Under the pieces are notes generated by a model. The model did no database searches and was not told where the DNA came from. It worked only from the letters and a program-made list of their open reading frames with translations. The translations under genes and the position numbers were made by a program. Shown here one piece after another: positions 1 to 12,800 of a stretch of 36,747 nucleotides of DNA. The first letter of the stretch is position 1; each line of letters opens with the position of its first letter. Origin of the DNA: Botryllus schlosseri (taxonomy: Eukaryota > Chordata > Ascidiacea > Stolidobranchia > Styelidae); the NCBI GenBank assembly GCA_000444245.1, contig ATSW01008116.1:1-36747 (forward strand), in the 5' to 3' direction.

Positions 1-2398
1 CTTGTCATGTTTAGAAAACGCTCCTGCCTCAACTTATTCTTCATTCTCTCGCGTCTGCGGTATTCTTCTTCTCGGCCATATTATTTCTAATCGGGATATT
101 TGCAAACGAAACCGAAAGATTCAACGCTAGCATGGTGAAGGTGAATTTTCATTCTATATGTACACACGGAAACGGTTTTCATGGCACTTAATTTCTGTCG
201 AAATCTAATTGATTGAATGTATAGTCCAGGGTTTACAACCTTTCTATCCCGTCATTGACAGCCGCAGTTACCAGCTTTGTGTCTGATAATTCTACCATAC
301 GAGAATATATTTGGCAGACACTGCAAAAATTCCAGCTCTGGCATATCGGTAACAAAAATATTGCTAACGGAGATGTAGCGGTTTCCACAAGATATATTTT
401 CGATTTCGATTTCCTTCTACATGTACTGTTCTGTAAAAGTGTATGCGATTCTAATTGATCATTATTGTTGACGTGACAGTAGATTGATAGGAACAACACA
501 TTTCGGAACGTCAACGTGTATTCTGTCAACGAAATGCTTCCCTTGAAAGGGTCGTCGTTGGGACCGCATTACAATCAATACACAATGTCCAATGTTTGAC
601 ACTCCTTTAATTTTGTATGAAGTCCCTATTATAACAATCTAAATAAGTATCCAATCTTTGATGAAATTGTGCAATGTAGTAGGCCTTTACAGTAGGCTAC
701 TTTTGTCGACGCACACAAGCACTGAGCGGGCAACCAGTCGCAGCAACTCATACATTCATAATAGAGAAAACAAAAGACGCAAAGTAAAGTCAATTCATGT
801 TTAATTGCGGTCAGGGACATAGTTTTTAACTGGAAAGCGATTGGATGCAACAATCATTCGGCCCAATCGGCGGGCCGAAGTGTTGTAAAGATCATCGGGC
901 GAGCAATGGACTACACTTAAATTTTGACCAATGCAAGAGCTTTTTCTTGAGTCTTACAATTACTTCATATACATTGCTGAACTTAGTCCAACGAACGAAA
1001 TAATGCGTTGATATTGATCAATAAAAACAACATATACGCCAATTACGCTCATACGAGATATAATAACTTGCTATCATTATTTGCATGAGATTGAATTTCC
1101 TTTTTCCCAAACTGTTGTCTGGAATGCGATGCTCGGAAGTATATCACGGCGGGCGTCGGAAACGTGCCACGAATACTGCATTAAGTTCATGCAATAGTGT
1201 TACGAGATCACGATACTGGGAAGCTGCCACATATTGATCGCACGCGAATATTTTCACAGATCTGGCGTCCAAAGAACCAGTATGACTTTGGTGACCGGGG
1301 GCAGGCCAATCGAGTTATAGATGAACGGCGTAAGTTGAGAATATTGTAGAAACCATGGTCATTGGCGATTCTATATAGGAACATATAGTCTACTATATCA
1401 AACTTGCAGTTGTTGGTACGGGGGCTCTCTCCAAGATACAGTTGACATGGATTTGCAATATTCCATAATTAAAGTAGCTAAATATCAATCCACAAGTGAG
1501 CATAACTATAACATATTAACCCATCAGTCATGGTTAATGTCCGTTGATCATCGGCCATGCATAAACGTGTCGCACCCGTTTGTCTCAGTATACAGTTGCG
1601 AAATTGCACGTCCATCATTATAATCATCAAATTTCCCGACTATGCGACCCTGAAAGCTTTCTAGGAAGTCCCTGGTAGCTATATTGCATTATTGCACTTT
1701 CATAACATGCGCCATGCAATCTATAGACGTCTCTGAAGGAAAAAGAATTACACATCCCTATTGCCCGAACAGAAATCGATTTCATGGACATAATTTCGTT
1801 CATATGACCGATTGATTGATTGTTCGTAACAATATACTATTTCCGTTTTTAGAACAAGGCGAGAGCATCTCAAGCACGCAAAATGCAAATGGCAATGGAT
1901 ATAAACACTACCAAACAGCTGCAGTATGACTGTCAAACGTCATGATTGTGTTCTTTGTGATTTGACTTGAAAAGTCTATGAATGAACGACGGAATTGAAT
2001 AACATATGAGAGACATGTTCCGAAAGCTGGATGTTTGGACTGACCGATATTTGATGAAATCGCTAGCCTTTATCGATCAAATAGCGTTCGTCGTTCTATG
2101 TAATTATGATGCAACTGTATTTATGACGCCAAGACCATCAAAGACTTCTGAAAATCCACAGCAGGCATTTCTCATTTTTCAGAGATGTATGACCTGTAAA
2201 ATAATCCGAAAATTTATAATCGAGGACCGTTACCTGTCGATCCAATTTAAGAGATATCGACAGGACAGATGTTTCGTTCTTCGAAGATCTGCGATAGTGT
2301 GCATGCGCGAGTGAATGATGGAATAGTGATATTGGCTACACTAGACGGGAAACAGTTCAATAGAAAATACGCAAAATATGCATAGTGTGAATATAGCA
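1..2398. other. Gene-free stretch, nothing recognised
   Basis: AT-rich DNA with only short open frames (none over about 102 codons) and no splice-consistent conserved product. The 102-codon plus-strand frame at 2006-2314 shows no family resemblance. No clear transposon ends were found. Confidence 0.5.
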
Positions 2399-2523
2399 TC
2401 AATGTAATCGTTTGCGATTTCGATTGCTACGGAAACTAGCGATTACGATTACAGAAAAATCCCGAATTATTCGATTACGAATATACGGAAAAGTAATCAT
2501 CGCTATTGATGATTACATTTATT
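2399..2523. repeat. Short foldback repeat rich in GATTAC
   Basis: Imperfect inverted repeat: AATGTAATCG near the left edge and GATTACATTT near the right, with several further GTAATC/GATTAC words inside. It looks like a small non-autonomous inverted-repeat element. No target duplication could be fixed. Confidence 0.4.
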
Positions 2524-2640
2524 TGGCTTTCTTGAACACGAGCTCTGAACATATCTCAAGACAATATAACAATTGATCTGAAACTGCACCAAGAGAGAAA
2601 ACATGCCTATGACAATTGTGACGTCAGTTGCTGTTGCTAG

Positions 2641-3996
2641 TAGGGATGGTGTGAACCTCTGAAAGGTTCAGGTTCGTGTGAATGCGAACCTTTTTGAAAA
2701 GTTATGTGTGAACGTGAACGTGAACCTCGTGATGTCATATTGCTAGTTTTTCAGTCATTTCAGTGAAGTGATAGTACACGACACCTAGCAACGACTCGGG
2801 CCCCATAATACCACAATGCTGAAGTGCATACTGACTTTTTAAACGTCCCAAGTGTATAAACTGGAGCAATGAAATGATATAATAATTCCATAAAATCAAT
2901 ATCTCCCGTCGCTTTGCCAACAATTTCCACGAGGAGTTGCAAGGGAATATAAGCTTACGCCTTTATGGTCCAGGCCAGACCGGATATTGTATTAGGCGTC
3001 TGAGTGTTGCTACATTGATATTGAGCCGAGAGTGAAACGGGTTTACTGCATTAACAAGATATACAGCAGTAGCCAACACCCCAATCGCACGGATTTGGTT
3101 TTTATGATACAATAAACATATGAAATCAAGATTGACCCCGTGCGCCTGCTAGATTTTTTACATCAGCCTACGATATCAATTTTGATCGGTTGAAAAAGCA
3201 TCATTCGCTAACTACCTACATGTAGTGTTTCGCTCTCGATGTTGTATGATTGCGGGTCAAGCTCACAGCATAGAGTCACTAAATATTCACAAACGGAAAG
3301 CTGGATATTTAGAGCAAACTTTTGTGACAAAGAAAGCAAAATTTTTGAGATTTTCAAGGTGCATGCTTGTTTCGTGTTGATTTTTTCATGCTGCCAGTAC
3401 CATGCATAGAGTGACCCGCAGTTGAAATGCAATAAATTTCACCTGAAGATGTTATAATGAAGTAAAAATTGTAATATATGAAAAAGGTTCACAGGGCAGA
3501 ACCTACCAAGATTCCTTGGTAATAGCGAACCTCTAAATTTCCGAGGTTCACACACAGAACGCGAACGTGAACCTCGCGTTCACATTAGTGCGGAGCGGAT
3601 CGACAAATTCTCTGGTCCGGCTCCAATCCGATTGTTCAATTCTCTGGTCCGGCTCCGATCCGGTTCCGGTCGTATCAGGAAAAAGTACTGATCCGGCTCC
3701 AATCCGGCTCCGGCCAAAAATGAAAAAGTCCGGCCAGAAATCCGGCCTTACACGGTACGGNGGTTNCGTGAATTNATAAATATNNCTCGTTTATNTTCNN
3801 ACTGGCTTGGNGGTNACTTGCGTGTGGTTNNTTGGNNGTTNTTTAGTTANAAAAGTCATGCTTATCCATANAGATTCTGGCCGNATCAAAAAAGTACTGT
3901 TCCGGCTCCGATCCGGTCCGGCCAAAATTGNAAAAATCCGGACGGATATCCAATCCGGCTCCGGTCCATGCTCCGCACTAGTTCACACCATCCCTG
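2641..3996. mobile_element. Inverted-repeat DNA transposon (GGGATGGTGTGAAC family)
   Basis: Ends GGGATGGTGTGAAC and GTTCACACCATCCC are perfect inverses. Just inside both ends lie repeats of GAACGTGAACCTCG type. Flanks TGCTAGTA and TGTAGTAC could be an eroded duplication with an indel. It is interrupted near its right end by the element at 3586-3980. A truncated second copy lies at 31408-32274. No transposase is visible; non-autonomous and probably hAT-like. Confidence 0.65.
3586..3980. mobile_element. Nested hAT-like element with CCGG-rich interior
   Basis: Ends TAGTGCGGAGC and GCTCCGCACTA are perfect inverses. Flanking 8-bp duplications GTTCACAT (3578-3585) and GTTCACAC (3981-3988) match at seven positions. 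The inside is a set of imperfect repeats of the word CCGGCTCCGATCCGG, with N bases at 3741-3931. It sits inside the right arm of the 2641-3996 element and so is younger. Confidence 0.75.
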
Positions 3997-4294
3997 TAGT
4001 ACAGTAACATGCTGCGTTTAGTTTAGTATTGGGTTGGCATATTTTCGGGACTCAAATTCCGGACACTCTTTAGCGCCCCCTAGTGTGCTTTAAAATAAGG
4101 TAGAATAAAATTCTATTTTTCTATGACGTCACACTAGCAATGATTTGTCTATCAATTGTATACAGGGGTGGATTTTTGGCAGCTGGTTTCTAGTCACGCC
4201 AAGCACGAAACATTGTTAAACTTCANAGAATTAATTCTGTCAACAATATTATTTCATCCCTATATTACTATTAAAAGTTCTATTCCCTTTACGC

Positions 4295-4826
4295 CAGTGG
4301 TTCCCAAACGGTGGGGAATTCCCCACTTGTGGGAAATTAAATGGTTTCAGTTGGGGAATAGGCCCATTTGGTATACATTATATACAGGATATTCTACATA
4401 TTTACTGAGACACATGCGCGATTACCGTTACCAGTTAACTGCTCTGGAATGTATGTATCGAAAATTATAAATTGAAAGTGTCCTCGGAGCGGAGGACGCT
4501 TAAATATCCTACTTTTATGGTACTTTGTCCTCTTTTTCGCTGAATTCCACGAAAAATACGACCCCGACGCAGCGAACGTCAGAGTTTCGTAAAAAATCGG
4601 GAGCCGCGAGTAAAATGATGACCTTTTTCCGGTTGAACTTTTTTTTTAATCACCAGTTCTCTTGGAGCTTTCAGAATTTTTAAATAGAATATAAGCGTTC
4701 TCCTTTTGGGATCTCGAAATATGGTAACCCTATTTAAAAGGAACATAGGAGTTTTGGGTAGTGGGGAATGAAGACTCGGAATAAATCTGAAGTGGGGAAT
4801 GAAGACAAAAAGGTTGGGAGCCACTG
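4295..4826. mobile_element. Nested hAT element (CAGTGGTTCCCAAAC)
   Basis: Starts CAGTGGTTCCCAAAC and ends GTTGGGAGCCACTG, with flanks CTTTACGC and CTATACGC (seven of eight). Subterminal GTGGGGAAT words occur on both sides. Its middle (about 4470-4735) resembles the GTTACCATA-family element at 14740-15071, including the shared words GTGTCCTCGGAG and GACGCAGC, and ends GGTAACCCTA, so it carries a third, partial insertion. Confidence 0.78.
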
Positions 4827-5158
4827 CTATACGCCCACGTTACCAGAGTTGACGGTAAAGTTGTGGTGGTGGTGATGAGTTCGAAAATCTGGGCACGTAT
4901 ATGTACATTGTACAGTACAATGTACATCATTAAGTCATGTTAATGTCACACTTGAACTCAACCTTTCATGGTCGCGACTCCATTTCCGCTGTGAAAATGC
5001 TCCGTGGTCCATCTCAAAATTTGTTAAACTGATTACTAAAAAAAATGGCAGCACCTTTGCCCCGACTTACTCAGAATGGATTTGGCTGCTGATTACGTTC
5101 ACCATATCTCCGCGATCCCCCCAAAAAATACAATCAACACAAACCTCAAACACTAAAG

Positions 5159-5464
5159 CAGTAGGGTTCTCAAACATTTGCCACGCCCCCCCCCCCATCC
5201 TTTATGATGGTGAGAATTTCGTGCCCCCTCATCGTCATATCACAAAATGCAACCAGAATGCTAGCAATCCCAACGGATAGTTTGATGGTATGGAAGGTTA
5301 GCAATGTTGATGAGAGATTTCTCAAATAGGAAATCCGCACTATACTCACATAAATAACTATGAATTGTTGGTAAATCGCGCGGAGTGCTAATACAATTTC
5401 AGTCGACCGCATCTTCTCGCCCCCCTACCAGATGCTTTCACGTCCCCCAGTATGATAACCACTG
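5159..5464. mobile_element. Nested hAT MITE, 306 bp
   Basis: Perfect 8-bp duplication CACTAAAG at 5151-5158 and 5465-5472. Starts CAGTAGGGTTCTCAAAC and ends GATAACCACTG. Subterminal CCACGCCCCCC and TTTATGATGG words are shared with the elements at 17992-18182 and the right arm of 30120-31029, defining one family. Confidence 0.85.
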
Positions 5465-6416
5465 CACTAAAGCATCCAAACGGCCTTAACCGCAACTATA
5501 GGAATGTACCGTTCCGTTATAATTGCGATTACAATTAGACTATATTTCAGAAAATGATGGCCATTTTATTTTTTGAGAGGGAGGGATATCCATGTTATAA
5601 TCAATATGGATCAATACGCGATACTAAATCGCCCACCGCGCGAAGAAAATTCCAAGTATCATAATTTTGAACCACAAATGTTACGGCATATTTTGATTCA
5701 CGAAATAAATTTGCGCCGTCTTCAGGCTATCAGCATTCCGGACATTTAAGCATATTCTAAATGACCTCCATGACGCTAGTTTGAACACTTAAATTCAGGA
5801 CACGTCCGGAAAATTCCGGACGTATGGCAACCCTAGTTTAGTAGGCGTACGGTACCGGAGCTCAACGGCGACAATGCATTATATTTTCGCGCTGAGAATT
5901 TTCGTAACAATGCCAATCCCCATCTTTGAGGGTGATTTTTTGGTATTTTCAGTGACCTGACCAGATTAAAAGAGCTTTTTATTGATTAGTCCAGGGGCAA
6001 TCACTTTTATCTGGGACAATATGACAGGCAGGATTGGTCGGAAATGTAGTGGTATATCATGAAATTCAGGGTATATATTTGAATGTGCTGAATAACCAGC
6101 CCATACGACTGCCCTTGCGCCCAAACTGTCTCTTTCCGAGTGTTTCTGTAGGAAGAAACTATATTCAGATAACAATATGATATTCTAGTCCGACCACTAT
6201 CTGGTCAACCCGTGTGCCTACTATGCAGTTACGTGTTGTTTATTGCTACACGACGAAATTATTGAAGTGATACTTGCGTTCAAGTCTGAAATCATTTTTG
6301 TTCTCGTTTAAAATTTTGATAAAACGGCTCCAATGAGTTGTCCTGTTAGCATGACTTTCTGCAATTTCGCAGTTAGCTTCCATGAAGCTCCATCGCATTA
6401 CGCCAGAACCTCTCAT

Positions 6417-6422
6417 TTTATT
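6417..6422 (-). promoter_or_regulatory. Possible gene A polyadenylation signal
   Basis: AATAAA on the minus strand about 210 bases past the gene A stop. It is the nearest exact hexamer I found. Gene B has its hexamer much closer, and the aligned spot in gene A does not keep it, so the choice here is weak. Confidence 0.3.
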
Positions 6423-6632
6423 AGTGCAAGAGTCCATTGATATTACGCCATTACCATAACAATAACAGTTACCAGCGAAATCCATCGACAATGCGAACTA
6501 AAGTCGGTGCATTTGACGATATTTTGATCTCACTAATCAAATATAAAAAATTTGGGGGGCTGCTGGCACTTCGTTAATTTGAGACAACCTATTTAGAGCG
6601 CAGTGTCCTTTCAACACGCGCTGCCGCTAATC

Positions 6633-6894
6633 TTACTTTGGGGTGTAGGTCTGCCTCGCTTCTCTCCACAGACTTTTAATGGAGCTTGTCATGTTACGGA
6701 AAACAGGTTCTGTGACATTGATAAATCCCTGAACGGTATGAGGTGGAGGTGAGGATGCCCACGCCACGATGTCTTTGATTAACTGCTTCACGTCTTCGGG
6801 ATTCATGGCTTTCAGGATACGGATGTAGAGGTCGTATTCCGGCCATGCCTTGATCAGCATCTGATACAATTCGTTTGAACTGTAGTTGTAAGCT
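6633..6894 (-). CDS. Gene A exon 7, C-terminus
   Basis: Last coding exon. The acceptor CCATTGCAG is followed by A, which completes Lys603, then 86 residues and TAA. The hydrophilic, helical C-terminus ends YTPK, with no hydrophobic tail and so no GPI or membrane anchor. Sequons occur at NYS, NVT and NMT. It is about 80% identical (69 of 86 residues) to gene B exon 7 at 25108-25369. The shared block ending in Pro-Pro-Pro-His-Thr and the stretch TEPVFRN are the best-conserved pieces. Confidence 0.8.
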
Positions 6895-9800
6895 CTGCAA
6901 TGGCGTGGAGTATGTTAGTGACTAGAGCCCGATCATATCGGATACTTGTACCCCCTCCTGAAATTGCTGTGATTTAGACTATCTCTACGTCTTCGCAGTT
7001 TTATCCTATACTAGGCCTAGAAATTTCGAAGTAATTCAAGCAGGTATTGTCTAANTTTACCGCACTGTATTGCCGAAGGGTATATTTTACTATTACTTCT
7101 ACTGGTAAGTTTTCAGTTTATGCAATACAAGAATCCTGCTTTTTGAAGTGTTAGAAGTCGGTTTTACTGTTTCCACTACTTACTGAAGGGGGTTATGATT
7201 TTGGCAGTATCTCCCTCAGTAAGAGATTTTAAAAAATCAGGGGAGAAAATACCAACGGGGGTTATAGGGGGTCAAAAACGGTAGAACGTCTAGTGAAATA
7301 TATTTGATTAACACGACCAAAATTGCGCGTGAAGACAGCTTATTCTGCATATGACGCGGAAGATGAATAAAAAATAGGTCAACCCAACGGCAAGGTAAAC
7401 GCGGAAACCGGTGGTACGAGCACCGTCTCGGATAAGTGATCTTTTATTAGTCAATTCACAAGCAGTCGGAGTTAGGTGAGGAAATTTTCCGTTTATATAT
7501 GTCCTCTTTTCCGATCCGTAAATATGGGTGCGAAAATTTGTGTGGAGCTTAATAAGGAGGCGAGGTGTTGAAAAAGGTTGGGAAACAATGGCTTGGACGA
7601 TACCTAATTTTTCCCTTCTTGAAGATAGCTACTTCAATAGAAATTTGTGGCAGTACTTCTACTTCTACCAACGATGACTTATTTGACCACATTTGTTCAA
7701 GTGTATAATCACTAGGGTCGGGCAAAAGCGAGTGTCTAAGAGATTTTATCCCGAACATAGAATTAGATGCTTCGAATCGAGTGTGAAGTATTTAAGCACT
7801 GTTCATTGCGACGACATAACATTATGAAAGAAATGGAACGTTCAAATATGTACCGTTTATGTCACCACAAAGAATGATATTACATGACATTGAGGTTTTG
7901 AGGCTTCCATAGTGTAAAATAGAATCAAAGCTATAATTTTCGTTGATAAATTAACTCAAAGTGGCAAAGAGCGTATATTTTCAGGACTCGAAAAAATCAT
8001 ATCTTACTTGAATCATTAGAAATAATACTCTATCCAGATTCGAGTTCTCGAATCATTGTACCCAGCCATAATANTNNCAACTTGCACGTACTTGACGACA
8101 GCGAACTCCATATCGATGTTCCAGTATATCAGTTCAAACTGAAGTCTTCGGTATTCTGCCCATGCTTTTGAAGTGTTGTAGTATTCGTACGACCCACCAG
8201 GATATGTAATAGTCACAGGTTGCCCCCTCCAATCAATAGTCGTCATCTCATATACGATGTCGATATAGCGTTTCACGAGGTCAGGAAACGGCGAATCCGG
8301 GTAGGTTGCTTTGTAACTCGATATCACTTCGTAGCAAGCGTTGATGACATCGGTACCGTTCAACGCTGTTCCGTTTACAGTCGAAATCAGGACGGAGAAA
8401 AGAGGCTGTTAAGAGTAACATGGCAAACTGGATACGAACAGAATTATGATGCAAACCAGGGTTGCCATCAGCTGATAAAGCTCATTTTCACTCTGGTAGA
8501 AAAGTCTGAAAATTCCGATGGATAAATATTACTCGGGTTGGCATTGATTAGACGTATGGCGGAATCAGCCCATTTGATTCGGACGGTTCATTGATGTCAT
8601 AATTGTGCTAATACTTTCAAATATGTAGTATGAGCATACGGACGACATACGATATGTAATATTTGGAACCACCGAAATCGTCGCCGGTTCAACAGCTATA
8701 GTACGTAGTTATCGATCATTGGTACGGAATGGGTGTTCTGATGATCTTGACCGCCAACCGTGAAATGCTGCACCACAATGTAGACCCGTTCGAATATATT
8801 TTTTGGTTTTTGAAGACAGGATCGGAAGCCTTTTTCGAAAAATGAGCCCTATTTACCCTATATTTTCCATGGTCAATGTCATGCCACTGGTACGTCATAA
8901 TTAAGAATTCGTGATGTCATGACTAATAAAAAAGCACAATAAAACATGTATTAAACGAGAGCCGTGTTTTAAACAGGTTTGTTTTAGATTAATTTTTGTA
9001 TGAAATGCAACCCTAGTCCAAGTTGACCATAATTAGCGCCCAACCGACATCGGTGCTTTGAGCCGATACCTCTTACGTTCACTGGTAACCTCAACATATT
9101 CAGCCGAAAATAGCAAGATATTCGACATCAAACTTGAGGTACATTTGCAAAACTTTGCAGTCATTGATGTAGGTATGGCCGTGAAGCAAACAAGAATGCT
9201 ACTCTTGACAGGTTTAATCAAACATACAAAAGACAGTTTCTTACCCGATGTCTCTCGAATCGATGTAATGTCTATCGTTTACAAGTCGAATCAATACACA
9301 AAGCGACTCAAGCCGAGTGAATTTCCATATTTATGAATAGGACTCGAGTCATCACAGCCTTGAATCAAACTACCTGGATACTCGTCAACATCGGCCGTAA
9401 CTCGTCCGGGACCGTGCCGCCCATTTGCGTGATTAATTCCGTCACCATACCGCCCACGTTGATGGCCGGCCACTTCTTGAACTCGTCGTCAATAACCTGA
9501 AAGCAAATTGCGTCAAAGACCGCGCGCAGATGTAACGCGAGAACTGATGTCGCTTCTACATAACAGTATTTAACCGAAACTACTTTCTCGTTATAATTCG
9601 GAGTTTGCGGAAAGTGTCTCGGGGACACACGACACCGCTATGAATGAAATTGTCATACCAACCGGGAAAACGGCTACAGTGCCACGATAATCGAATATAG
9701 CTTCGGATATTGTACCTATTTGCGGTGTCACTGATCATTTGCACCGCGCAAAGGTGCTACCACCCGATTAACTGATAAAATCAGTGACTCCTCGACAGAA

Positions 9801-12800
9801 TTCACTTTTTGAAACTACTTACTTGAATACTCATCAGACCTTCATGTTATACTTCCACTTCAAGTAGTTTTGACATGTCGTGAAACTCGCCACTGGAAAA
9901 CTAAGGATGACTCCGTTGACTACTTGGGATTTTACCTTGGAGAAAGAGTCGATATACGGAGTGTAGTCGGTAGGTGTGACTTTCATGAGGTCGTAGAACA
10001 TTTTGGCGATGTTGACGACGAGCGTGTTGTAGAACGGATTAGCTGCAAAACTCTGTTGGCCTCCGAGAGTAGTGATCATATTTTTGATCATCCCACTCAA
10101 CGCGGTCTCGTTAGCCGTAGAGGCGAGGTCGTTGAAATCGAACGAGTTCAAGCCGTCCGCCATCTTGCGGTAGACCTCTTGAATCGTGGCTTTGTCGCCG
10201 GGGAAGAATTTATAGAACAGACCTGAAATACACAGAACACAGTGTTGGCAATAAAATGTTTTTTCACCTCTGGTATTAGTATGTTGACAGTCGATTATAT
10301 GTCACTCCTTTCATCCCATTACGACGCTTATCAATACATCGAAAGTCAAACCAACCAACAGCGTGGGTATCGATCGACTGATAAGGCTTGCAAGGAAATC
10401 GTCTCATCTATTCCTTTGTATCTTCACATCACGTCAACGCAATCTATGTTTCAAACCAAGGAAGTCCAGATAACATCATATGCTACACCGAGACACGCCG
10501 ATCTATTTTGATAGTTTCGGCGTGAAAATATTGCCAGGAGGTGAAAGGTTTATGATAGGGTTCCTCATTTTGGAAATCTAAAATGAGTACCCTTCTTCAG
10601 AATTTTCTGAGTTGCAAAACCGGAGTAGAATTCTCAAAAAATGGTAAATTTTTCCCATTTAGTGATAAAAAAAGTTGACTGTTTCGCTCATTGCCCAAAA
10701 TACAGTTTTTCCCTTCACGTTACAAATCCTCTTAAAAGAGGGACGTACGGTAACCCTAGTTTATGACCAGTCGTGGTGACTACTTCTCGACAAATGGAAA
10801 TACGCATTCTTGACGGTTTTCGATATAGCGCTGATACGTAGCTTCGAATTCGATAACTATTACTATATAGTTTTTATATATTTACATCTTATCTCCCGAG
10901 ATGGTAGCATTTTCTTGAATATCCAGCTAGATCAGGGGCGGCCAACCCGTGGCCAGCGAGGAGATTTTCTAAATTAGTAATAGTATAAAAAATCGATTGC
11001 CAAGATTGTGAACTTGCAAGGCTAACCAAAAATTTGATTAGTGTCGCCGGAACACCATGGCGTGACTTGGCTTATATAAATATTGTACATGCCAATAAAA
11101 CACAAATATATGTCTCCATCTGCTCTACCAAACACGCTACAGACAGTTCCTTCACGCTCAAGAGGGATTGTGTGAGGCGGTTTGACATATGACAGCAATT
11201 ACCCGGTCGAGTCAGCTACACACTACAGAAGCTACTAATCACTTAGTCCCCTGCAATGTTAAATACTAGAGCCATTATAGTACACTGTATTGTATAGCAG
11301 TGTGATGCGTCATAAGGCTTAATATTATGTTTAGGTAGGAACGAACACCGCTTTTATTAGCCGACTTGCTATTCCTTGCGTCAGTGGTTCTCAACCAGTG
11401 TGCCGCGGCACAATATAGTGCGCCATTCACGTCTAGCAAGGGTGCCACGAGAAATGTCTTCAAATTTTGAAATTATACGCAAAATAACTATAGCAAGCAA
11501 TTAGTAATCTAAATCGGGCTCGATGTGAAGCTCGTACATTTGGCAAATCAAACTTGCCGTAATACAGGCAATAAATATCCCCCGCTAATTCGCTTTCCCC
11601 GACATATCACGTTCTTTGATAGATCAAGTTTTGCACAATGATTTATCGCAGTGAACAGCAGACATGGCGGTGCCTGCGTGATAATGCAATTTTCAAATTC
11701 CAATTGTCTACCTAATCACAAGTGAGAAATGAACTCATTTGGAAGTGAAAGTGGAAGTGATATTCACGTTTACGAATCCGAATTACAAACTAGCCATCCA
11801 CATTGTGACAGCGTATAGGGTCTGCCGTTGAAATATAGGCTTGAATCGCAAAGTTGTTACAGGCGACGAATTTTAGAATAGGGAAGCACATTTTCAGGCC
11901 GCAGTGGTTATTATCTCGGTTTGTTGGAAGCTTGGAACTCTATAATTAAACTGTGGGTGGATCCCAGTGTAGAACTATCCTCGCGCGTGCAACACGATCT
12001 ACGTGGAAATGCGTTTGGCATCCATGTTTAATTACGTCGACACCGCGGAAGTGAGCAGAGTTGGTCAAACAAATCCTATGAAATATAATATCTTATCGCA
12101 GTCCTAAATTTCGCTGACAACTTAAATCTCAAGTTAATCAAAATGACAGCCTTTACTTTCGTCTGAATACGCCCTGCTTGTTGTAATCACGAAAGCCCGA
12201 GGGATATGACGACTTGTTTCATAGTGTTACCATATTTCGGAAATTTGAAAAGAGGACACTTTCTCAAAAGTTTTAGACTTGCAATACCGGAGGAAAATCC
12301 TGAAAGTTGGTAAGCTTTTTGCACTTCGTGGTCGGTTGACTAATAAAAGTCAACTTTTCGGCTGATTTACTGTATCTAAGTTGAATGTTGCCTTATATGT
12401 AACAAAAATTCTCAAAAATGAGGTCAAAATCTCAAAAAAGAGGACATTTGGTCGTCCTCCGAAGACGCTTTCAGAAAAGTCAAAAAAGAGGACAAATCCT
12501 CTTAAGAGGACGTATCGTAACCCCACTGTTTCAGGGCTCAGCACGGGCAAAATGAGGGACGCTTTAGCCTACTTCCAAGAAAAGTCTTCTAGAAATATTA
12601 AAATGGAGAAGTTTAATTTTAAAGAAAGAAATCAAGTCAAGCGGTGATGATCATTACAGTAATGAAAAGAGATTCTGGAAGTGGAAATACATTAGAAAGG
12701 AAAGTTTGAGAACGCGCGTATACTGCGACAGTTATATAAATATGTGCATCACTTTGTGTGATGATGAATCGCAACCTGTACGGAATTGTCTGACAGTTAT

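Larger units (their letters stand above)
4029..5835. mobile_element. hAT-like element with two nested hAT insertions
   Basis: Bounded by perfect 8-bp duplications GTTTAGTA at 4021-4028 and 5836-5843. Left end TTGGGTTGGCATA and right end TATGGCAACCCTA are imperfect inverses; both are followed inward by TTCCGGAC words. The elements at 4295-4826 and 5159-5464 are inserted in it. No transposase frame survives. Confidence 0.75.

Noticed and set aside
2006-2314. 102-codon plus-strand open frame
   Set aside because: No family resemblance, no start or splice context, no copy elsewhere in the window.
8457-9015. CAGGGTTGCCATCAG at the left and ATGCAACCCTA at the right as ends of one element
   Set aside because: The ends look like inverses but the flanks ATGCAAAC and GTCCAAGT do not match, and the interiors share nothing. 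They may be two unrelated remnants.
9870-10226. 118-codon plus-strand open frame
   Set aside because: Antisense of gene A exon 4, which has splice-consistent minus-strand coding.
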